Shown piece after piece: positions 59,601 to 64,000 of a stretch of 64,000 bases of DNA (its first letter is position 1; each line of letters starts with the position of its first letter). The position numbers and the translations under genes were made by a program. A model generated the notes under the pieces. That model was not told the origin of the DNA. It made no database searches and saw only the letters and a program-made list of their open reading frames with translations. The stretch lies in NCBI RefSeq assembly GCF_009647605.1, contig NZ_WJIF01000007.1:113150-177149 (forward strand), read 5' to 3'. This DNA comes from Agromyces agglutinans. GTDB lineage: Bacteria > Actinomycetota > Actinomycetes > Actinomycetales > Microbacteriaceae.

Positions 59601-59875
59601 TCGCGCAGCGCCGTCGCCGTCGCGCGGCTCGCGGAGATGACGAGCACGTCCTCGACGTCGTAGCCGCGGCGCTCGATGCGGTCGGCGACCACGTCGACGG
59701 CGAGCGTGGTCTTGCCCGAGCCCGGGGCGCCGAACACCGCCGCGGACGCGCCGTCGGCGAGGGCGAGCACCCGTTCACGGCCCGGATCGACCGCCTCCAC
59801 CGCGTCGACGGAGGCCGCGTCGTCGTGGATCCTGACGACGGCGGGATCGGCGATCGTGGCGGGTGCGCGGTGCAT
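56693..59875 (-). CDS. adnA: AdnA-type helicase-nuclease
   Basis: 1060-residue partner of AdnB. N-terminal SF1 part with Walker A GAPGSGKTT (49-57), a weakened motif II VVVDDAQEAT (DDAQ in place of DEYQ) and GDPDVAGNGFRGG; C-terminal RecB-type nuclease with GTIDRVEAS...VIVDLKTG (Asp947, Lys949). In mycobacteria AdnA contributes one nuclease and a minor motor, fitting the weakened helicase motifs here. A TAGCGT box ends 6 bases before the ATG (leaderless). Divergent from the DUF3107 gene, 92 bases between. Confidence 0.92.
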   Translation of the reverse strand: MHRAPATIADPAVVRIHDDAASVDAVEAVDPGRERVLALADGASAAVFGAPGSGKTTLAVDVVADRIERRGYDVEDVLVISASRATATALRDRIAVRLGVTSRGPMARTANSIAFQLVRADAGEPVTLLTGAEHDQLIAELLDAEARDGGGPAWPDPLTDEVRRLRGFRAELRELVMRAVEHGADGTTLRRLGEAAGRPEWVAAGEFLDEYADVKELVRGAQYDSAELGAYAAAVLARSMSGDADAERALGTLSRLRLVVVDDAQEATQAGAALLAGFAARGVAVIALGDPDVAGNGFRGGRPELLGSLAGVLGGVPVERIELTGRRRGRPALHRLVAEVTGRIGAALGGTHRAVPAEPVARDADPLGPVLGIEAPSHAAECQSIAALLRERHLLDGIPWSAMAVVLRSGGDVPAFERGLALADVPTAGAVARMPLKDAPVAAALLAAASVALQRDELSGELAVDLLTGPLGRLDAVGLRRLRLALRHEELAAGGDRTAEELLVDALGAPGGFETIDAAPARRAGRLAKLLAAARGTAVRGGTIEEVLWALWDGSGLATEWGGQASGTGVLAEEANRSLDAAVALFSAAQRFVERSPGAPPGRFIDEVLASELPEDSLAPQRSAETVFVGTPSALVGRAFDVVVVAGLQEGVWPNLRPRGTLLHAALLPRAVAAARSGEPMPVPETVAEARVSVRSDELRLFALAISRACRQLVLSCTANDDEQPSVLMGYAPERVRPSRRRPLHLRGLVGALRREVAAAPAGEAAPALAMLAEAGIPGAHPDEWYGLREPSTEAPLVDLDGDPEALVDVSPSQIDRAEESGLGWFVDHVASPPSGLAASIGTIVHAVVEAAGARTDGEVSVEALWADVEARLATLHVEAGWAAERERRGARRMTEGAAEYLATFDDDGKVLLGAEGRFTLIAGRARLTGTIDRVEASPDGTTVIVDLKTGSHLPTGPETARHPQLAAYQLAARGGAVPNAGRLGGAKLVYVAKPMSATAYSERAQQPFDDEAEAAFLERLDGVARNMAGATFETAAELPFRSRFAGWQYRVQVVPAVSA

Positions 59876-59967
59876 GCCGTCACGCTAACCCGTTCTGCCG
59901 ACAGTGAACGCCCGGACGCTCCCGGCAGGCGTGCCATAGTGTTGCAAGCACGACAGAAAGGCGCACT

Positions 59968-60192
59968 GTGGACGTTCGCATCGGCATCCAGAACTCCCCT
60001 CGTGAACTCGGTTTCGAGTCCTCCCAGACGGCGGCCGAGATCGAGCAGGCCGTCGCGGCCGCGCTCTCGGGGCAGTCCGCGCTGCTCAAGCTCGCCGACG
60101 AGAAGGGCAGCGTGTACGTGATCCCCGCCGCGGCCCTGGCGTACGTCGAGATCGGCTCGGAGGAGTCCCGCCGCATCGGGTTCGTCGCCTGA
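59968..60192 (+). CDS. DUF3107 family small protein
   Basis: 74-residue conserved actinobacterial protein (compare Rv3208A/TB9.4). It begins MDVRIGIQNSPRELGFES and ends YVIPAAALAYVEIGSEESRRIGF, a compact alpha/beta fold. AAAGG precedes the GTG. The stop overlaps the next start (TGATG). Function unknown. Confidence 0.9.
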   Translation: MDVRIGIQNSPRELGFESSQTAAEIEQAVAAALSGQSALLKLADEKGSVYVIPAAALAYVEIGSEESRRIGFVA

Positions 60193-60500
60193 TGGAGCTG
60201 CTGTTCATCACGCTCGGCGGCGCCATCCTCGGGGCCATCGCGCGGTACACGCTGCCGAAGCGGCAGACCTACGGCAGCGTGCTCGTTCCCGCCGTGGGCG
60301 CGGCCGTCGCGGCCGTCGTCTGGGTCGCGCTGACCTGGCTCGGCTGGGCGTGGGACGGCGGCTGGATCTGGGTCGTCTCGCTCGTGCTCGCCGGCGCGGC
60401 ATCCGTGGCGACGGCGCTGCTCATCGCGCCGCGCCGCGAGCGCGCCGACGCGGCGCTGTTCGAGCGCCTCTCGCGTCCGGGCGCGACCGCGACCCACTGA
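60192..60500 (+). CDS. Small three-helix membrane protein
   Basis: 102-residue hypothetical with three hydrophobic segments (about 3-18, 28-48, 55-80), a basic loop ARYTLPKRQTYG and a basic C-terminal tail RRERADAALFERLSRP. It is coupled to DUF3107 by a one-base overlap. Position matches Rv3209. No function can be assigned. Confidence 0.8.
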   Translation: MELLFITLGGAILGAIARYTLPKRQTYGSVLVPAVGAAVAAVVWVALTWLGWAWDGGWIWVVSLVLAGAASVATALLIAPRRERADAALFERLSRPGATATH

Positions 60501-60585
60501 ACTCGCACCGGGGCTGAACGCGCGGGGCTCGCTCGGCGAGCGCGGCGCAGCCGGTGCCCGACGCGCGGCGCGCGATCGACGCGAC

Positions 60586-61299
60586 CTACGCCGTGAGCCC
60601 GAGCGCGTCCATGCGGCGCGTGTGATCGGCGATGAGCTCGGTGAACACGGGCTCGACGTCCTCGTCGATGCGCCCGCTCGGCTCGGCCGCGCGCAGCGCC
60701 GACCGTGCCACGAGCAGCGTGTCGCCCACGAGGCTGCGGCCCCAGAGCGCGAGGCGGTCGGCGAGGCCCGGCTGCTCGGCGATCGCCCGCTCCAGCTCGT
60801 GCCGCAGCACCTGAGAGGCGCCCTCCTCGGCGAGGATGCGCCGCACGCGATCGGCGAGCTCGTTCGGCAGCCCCTCGGAGAGACGTGCGAAGAAGCCGTC
60901 GAGCATGCCGGTGGTCACGTAGATGCCGAGCAGGAGCTCGTACCAGTCGGCGCCGACGCTCGCCTCTCGGAAACGATCGGTCGCCGGCGCGAACGGGGCC
61001 ATGACCTCGACGGGTTCGACGCCCGAGCGGCGCAGCTCGGCGATCAGGTCGTGGTGCTTGCGCAGCGCGACGCCCGCGGCGGCCGACAGGCCCTCCTTCG
61101 CGCCGAGGCTCGGCGCCGTCGCCACGGCCCGGGCCAGGTTCTCGAACGCCTCGAGCTGGATGTACGCGGCCTGGCCGAGGAAGGCGATGGGCTCGGGAAC
61201 GAGTTCGGTGAAGTCGACCCTCGTCAGCGAGGTCGGCGCGACGCGGGGTCGCAGGCGCGGCAGTTCGCGCGAACCGCGCCTTCCCGACCAGAGCACCAC
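60586..61299 (-). CDS. Ferritin-like-fold protein
   Basis: 237-residue protein of the actinobacterial ferritin-like (MiaE-like) family (compare Rv3210c). Helices with AYIQLEAFENLARAV, GVALRKHHDLIAEL, WYELLLGIYVTTGMLDGFF and LRHELERAIAEQ place Glu and His as in diiron four-helix bundles. GTG 61299 is chosen because TATGCT ends exactly 7 bases upstream; an in-frame ATG at 61311 overlaps that box. Enzymatic role unknown. Convergent with the membrane-protein gene. Confidence 0.85.
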   Translation of the reverse strand: MVLWSGRRGSRELPRLRPRVAPTSLTRVDFTELVPEPIAFLGQAAYIQLEAFENLARAVATAPSLGAKEGLSAAAGVALRKHHDLIAELRRSGVEPVEVMAPFAPATDRFREASVGADWYELLLGIYVTTGMLDGFFARLSEGLPNELADRVRRILAEEGASQVLRHELERAIAEQPGLADRLALWGRSLVGDTLLVARSALRAAEPSGRIDEDVEPVFTELIADHTRRMDALGLTA

Positions 61300-61432
61300 G
61301 CAGGACAGCATAACCGGGGAGACATCCTCGACTCCGTTAGGCTTGACGTCGTACGCGGGCGATGGAACCGCGACCGTGCGCCTGCGGAAGAGATCAGGGC
61401 GCACCCGAGAAATACCGACAGGCGGAACACCC

Positions 61433-62929
61433 GTGACCACGTTCACCGAACTCGGCGTGGCGTCAGACATCGTCGACGCGCTCGCCGGGAAGGGCATCAT
61501 CGATGCCTTCCCCATCCAGGAGCAGACCATCCCCCTCGCCCTCTCGGGCCAGGACATCATCGGCCAGGCCAAGACCGGCACCGGCAAGACCTTCGGCTTC
61601 GGACTGCCGATCATCCAGCGACTCGGCGACGACCCCGAGCCCGGTGTCAAGGTGCTCGTCGTCGTTCCCACGCGCGAGCTGTGCGTGCAGGTCACCGAAG
61701 ATCTCGAGCTCGCGACCTCGAACCGCCCGACGAAGGTCGTCGCCATCTACGGCGGCAAGGCGTACGAGGGCCAGATCGAGCAGATCAAGGCCGGCGCGCA
61801 GATCGTCGTCGGGACCCCGGGCCGCCTCCTCGACCTCGCGAGCCAGCGCCTGCTGAACCTCGGCAACGTCCAGGAGATGGTGCTCGACGAGGCCGACAAG
61901 ATGCTCGACCTCGGCTTCCTGCCCGACATCGAGAAGCTGTTCTCGAAGACCCCGGCGAACCGACACACGATGCTGTTCTCGGCCACGATGCCGGGCCAGA
62001 TCGTCGCACTCGCGCGCCGGTTCATGTCGAAGCCCATCCACATCCGCGCGAACGACCCCGACGAGGGGCTCACGCAGGCGAACATCGAGCACCTCGTGTA
62101 CCGGGCGCACTCGCTCGACAAGGACGAGGTGATCGCCCGCATCCTGCAGGCCGAGGGCCGCGGCAAGACCGTGATCTTCACCCGCACGAAGCGCGCGGCG
62201 GCGAAGCTCGTCGAGGAGCTCAACGACCGCGGCTTCAACGCGGCCGCCGTGCACGGCGACCTGAACCAAGACCAGCGCGAGCGGGCCATGGCCGCGTTCA
62301 AGGCCGGCAAGAAGGACATCCTCATCGCCACGGATGTCGCGGCGCGAGGCATCGACGTCGACGACGTCACGCACGTGATCAACCACACCATCCCCGACGA
62401 CGACAAGGCGTACCTGCACCGCGCGGGCCGCACAGGCCGTGCCGGCAAGACCGGCATCGCCGTGACGTTCGTCGACTGGGACGACCTGCACAAGTGGGCG
62501 CTGATCAACCGCGCGCTCGAGTTCGGTCAGCCCGAGCCCGTCGAGACGTACTCGTCGAGCCCGCACCTCTACACCGACCTGAACATCCCCGAGGGCACGA
62601 AGGGCCGGCTGAAGCCGGCCGCCCCGGTGGCGTCGGCGACGCGGTCGAGCACCGCCGGTCGCAGCGAGGCATCCACCGGTGCGTCGGGCGACCGGCCCGA
62701 GCGCAGCCGCTCGCGCCGTCGCACGCGCGGAGGCCAGCCCGCGAACGCGACGGATGCCACGCGCTCCGAGTCGGCGCCGGCCGAGAAGGACCCGGGGTCG
62801 GGGACCCACGACGGCAAGGGCCACGAGCACCACGACGGCAACGCGGCGCCGCCGCGTCGTCGTCGCCGGCGCCGCGGCGGAGGCACCGGCACGGCCGGCG
62901 GCCAGGCGGCCCCGGCACAGCAGGGCTGA
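61433..62929 (+). CDS. rhlE: DEAD-box RNA helicase RhlE
   Basis: 498-residue DEAD-box ATPase. FPIQEQTIP (Q motif region), AKTGTGKT at 46-53, PTRELCVQ, GTPGR, LDEADKMLD (152-155 DEAD), FSATMP, ARGIDVDDV and HRAGRTGRAG. A disordered Ser/Arg-rich tail with two Arg clusters (SRSRRRTRGG and PPRRRRRRRGGG) probably binds RNA. GTG 61433 is chosen on alignment of the N-terminus. Likely acts in ribosome assembly or mRNA decay. Same position as Rv3211. It ends 3 bases before the convergent PHP gene. Confidence 0.95.
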   Translation: MTTFTELGVASDIVDALAGKGIIDAFPIQEQTIPLALSGQDIIGQAKTGTGKTFGFGLPIIQRLGDDPEPGVKVLVVVPTRELCVQVTEDLELATSNRPTKVVAIYGGKAYEGQIEQIKAGAQIVVGTPGRLLDLASQRLLNLGNVQEMVLDEADKMLDLGFLPDIEKLFSKTPANRHTMLFSATMPGQIVALARRFMSKPIHIRANDPDEGLTQANIEHLVYRAHSLDKDEVIARILQAEGRGKTVIFTRTKRAAAKLVEELNDRGFNAAAVHGDLNQDQRERAMAAFKAGKKDILIATDVAARGIDVDDVTHVINHTIPDDDKAYLHRAGRTGRAGKTGIAVTFVDWDDLHKWALINRALEFGQPEPVETYSSSPHLYTDLNIPEGTKGRLKPAAPVASATRSSTAGRSEASTGASGDRPERSRSRRRTRGGQPANATDATRSESAPAEKDPGSGTHDGKGHEHHDGNAAPPRRRRRRRGGGTGTAGGQAAPAQQG

Positions 62930-62932
62930 GTC

Positions 62933-63802
62933 CTACGGCAGCACGGGCGCGGAGCCTCGGCCCTCGGCCACGATTCGGTCGACGACCTCCGCGCTCGTGC
63001 GGCACTGCCCCAGCCGGTTGGGCTTGCCCGACCCGTGGTAGTCGCTGGACCCGGTGACGACGAGCCCGAACCGCTCGGCGAGTCGGCGCAGCCGCGGCTT
63101 GGCGTCCTCGCGGTTCTCGGGGTGATCGACCTCGAGGCCGAAGAGCCCGGCCTCGACGAGTTGCGCGAGCCGCGACTCCGGGATCACGCGCTCGGCGCCG
63201 CGCGTGCCGGGGTGCGCGAGCACGGGAACGCCGCCGGCCGCGCGGATGAGCCGCACGCCGGTCAGCGGGTCGGGCGCGTAGTGCGGCTGCGCGTATCCCG
63301 CGCGCGGGTGCAGGATGCCCGCGAACGCCTCCGACCGGGTCGGCACGTGCCCGCGCGCGACGAGCGCGTCGGCGATGTGCGGTCGCCCGATGGTCGTGCC
63401 CTCGACGGTCTGGGCGAGCACGTCCTCCCAGCTGAGGTCGTAGTCGCGCGAGATGCGCCGGACGATCTGCTCGGCGCGGGTCAGCCGCGACTCCCGGATG
63501 CGCGCGGTCTCGGCGAGCAGGCCCTCATCGAGCGGGTCGAGCAGGTAGCCGAGCAGGTGCACGCTCGTGTACTGCTCGCGCGTCGAGAGCTCCATGCCCG
63601 GGATCAGAGCGACGCCCGAGCCCGGAACGGCGGTCGCCGCCTCCGCCCAGCCGGAGGTCGAATCGTGGTCGGTGAGCGCGATCGCCCCGAGGCCGAGGCT
63701 CGCGGCCTCGGCGATCAGCGCCGCCGGCGTCTCGGTCCCGTCGGAGACGACGGAGTGCACGTGCAGGTCGGCCGCACCGACGGATCCGGCAGATTCGACC
63801 AT
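62933..63802 (-). CDS. PHP-domain phosphoesterase
   Basis: 289-residue metal-dependent phosphoesterase of the PHP (polymerase and histidinol phosphatase) type, related to RNase AM / nucleoside 3',5'-bisphosphate phosphatase. Metal ligands: DLHVHSVVSDG, ALTDHDSTSGW, GMELST, AHPGTRGAE and TGSSDYHGS. ATG 63802 is chosen because TAGCAT ends 6 bases upstream. It probably removes 5' or 3' phosphates from nucleotides or degrades short RNA. Confidence 0.9.
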   Translation of the reverse strand: MVESAGSVGAADLHVHSVVSDGTETPAALIAEAASLGLGAIALTDHDSTSGWAEAATAVPGSGVALIPGMELSTREQYTSVHLLGYLLDPLDEGLLAETARIRESRLTRAEQIVRRISRDYDLSWEDVLAQTVEGTTIGRPHIADALVARGHVPTRSEAFAGILHPRAGYAQPHYAPDPLTGVRLIRAAGGVPVLAHPGTRGAERVIPESRLAQLVEAGLFGLEVDHPENREDAKPRLRRLAERFGLVVTGSSDYHGSGKPNRLGQCRTSAEVVDRIVAEGRGSAPVLP

Positions 63803-63895
63803 CCCCACATGCTAGCGGCGCGCTCCCGGGCGACTCCCAGCCGACGGGCAGCGATCGCTCCGGTCACCCCCTGTTCGGGTGGCTAGGGTTGGGGG

Positions 63896-64000
63896 ATGCT
63901 CCCCCGCCTGCTCGGATGGGCCGTGGTCGTCGTCACGCTCATCGCCGCGACGATCCTGGCGTGGCCGCAGGCGTTCGGACTGCAGAACCAGTGGATCGCG
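63896..64000 (+). CDS. N-terminal fragment of a membrane-anchored protein (cut by window end)
   Basis: The first 35 codons are present and run off the window. MLPRLLGWAVVVVTLIAATILAWPQ is one membrane anchor or signal followed by AFGLQNQWIA. A TAGGGT box ends 6 bases before the ATG. In related actinobacteria a similar start begins an endonuclease/exonuclease/phosphatase-family protein; this cannot be verified here. Confidence 0.65.
   Translation, partial: MLPRLLGWAVVVVTLIAATILAWPQAFGLQNQWIA

Noticed and set aside
54255-60121. Long plus-strand frames opposite adnB and adnA
   Set aside because: Shadow frames; the minus strand shows full helicase and nuclease motifs and the plus frames none.
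60527-60541. Hairpin GCTCGC-TCG-GCGAGC between the membrane protein and ferritin-like genes
   Set aside because: Only 6 bp in very GC-rich DNA without a T-run; chance occurrence is likely.

Overview
The window is 64 kb of very GC-rich DNA from an actinobacterium, most likely a member of the Microbacteriaceae (Agromyces/Microbacterium-like). The evidence is the strong GC bias, many GTG starts, many apparently leaderless genes with a TAnnnT box 6-7 bases before the start codon, the recurrent GGATGCC/GGCATCC heptamer, and the gene order of the right half, which follows the mycobacterial Rv3193c-Rv3211 block as I recall it. I see no mobile element, prophage, CRISPR array, rRNA or replication origin. 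There is one tRNA gene (initiator fMet) and one probable gene remnant.

Left third (1-34.5 kb): carbohydrate acquisition and small regulators. Three sugar ABC importers of the CUT1 type are present. Each has a lipoprotein binding protein, two MalF/MalG-type permeases, its own regulator and its own enzymes, and none has an ATPase gene. System 1 (10-5401, minus) is lacI, binding protein, two permeases and a clan GH-J glycosidase. System 2 (8344-14357) is ribokinase, binding protein, two permeases and nucleoside hydrolase on the minus strand with a divergent lacI; it looks like a nucleoside/ribose pathway. System 3 (20001-34459) is binding protein, two permeases, GntR regulator, DUF4127 protein, FAD oxidoreductase, NanE epimerase, GH38 alpha-mannosidase and a BadF-type sugar kinase, nearly all overlapping by a few bases. 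A divergent secreted GH10-like protein lies next to it. Two near-identical palindromes (TGGTTCGTACCA and TGGTTCGAACCA) sit on the two facing promoters of system 3. Between the systems lie a CmtR-like metal sensor with a CDF exporter, an SDR, a CGNR zinc-finger protein, TetR and quinone-oxidoreductase genes, a MarR operon with a perfect TTTAGCGGCTAAA operator, an arginase-family protein and a GNAT acetyltransferase.

Middle (34.6-42.5 kb): a two-component system, a thioredoxin-like lipoprotein with CcdA, a CorA Mg2+ channel, a cupin, tRNA-fMet with a clear terminator, a secreted GH18 chitinase with two chitin-binding modules, and a methyltransferase.

Right third (42.5-64 kb): the conserved actinobacterial housekeeping block. 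It holds a UPF0182 membrane protein, a PDZ/Lon-type protease, a DUF2342 protein, a TOMM-type E1-like zinc protein, a UvrD-family helicase without HRDC, NudC, an aminoglycoside-phosphotransferase-like probable pseudokinase, AdnB and AdnA, DUF3107, a small membrane protein, a ferritin-like protein, RhlE, a PHP phosphoesterase and the start of one further gene.

The best candidates for new biology are the GntR-controlled GH38/NanE/DUF4127 locus with its shared palindromes, the CUT1 importer tied to nucleoside breakdown, the degenerate kinase between NudC and AdnB, and the convergent 128-bp coding overlap between the TOMM-like gene and the helicase gene.
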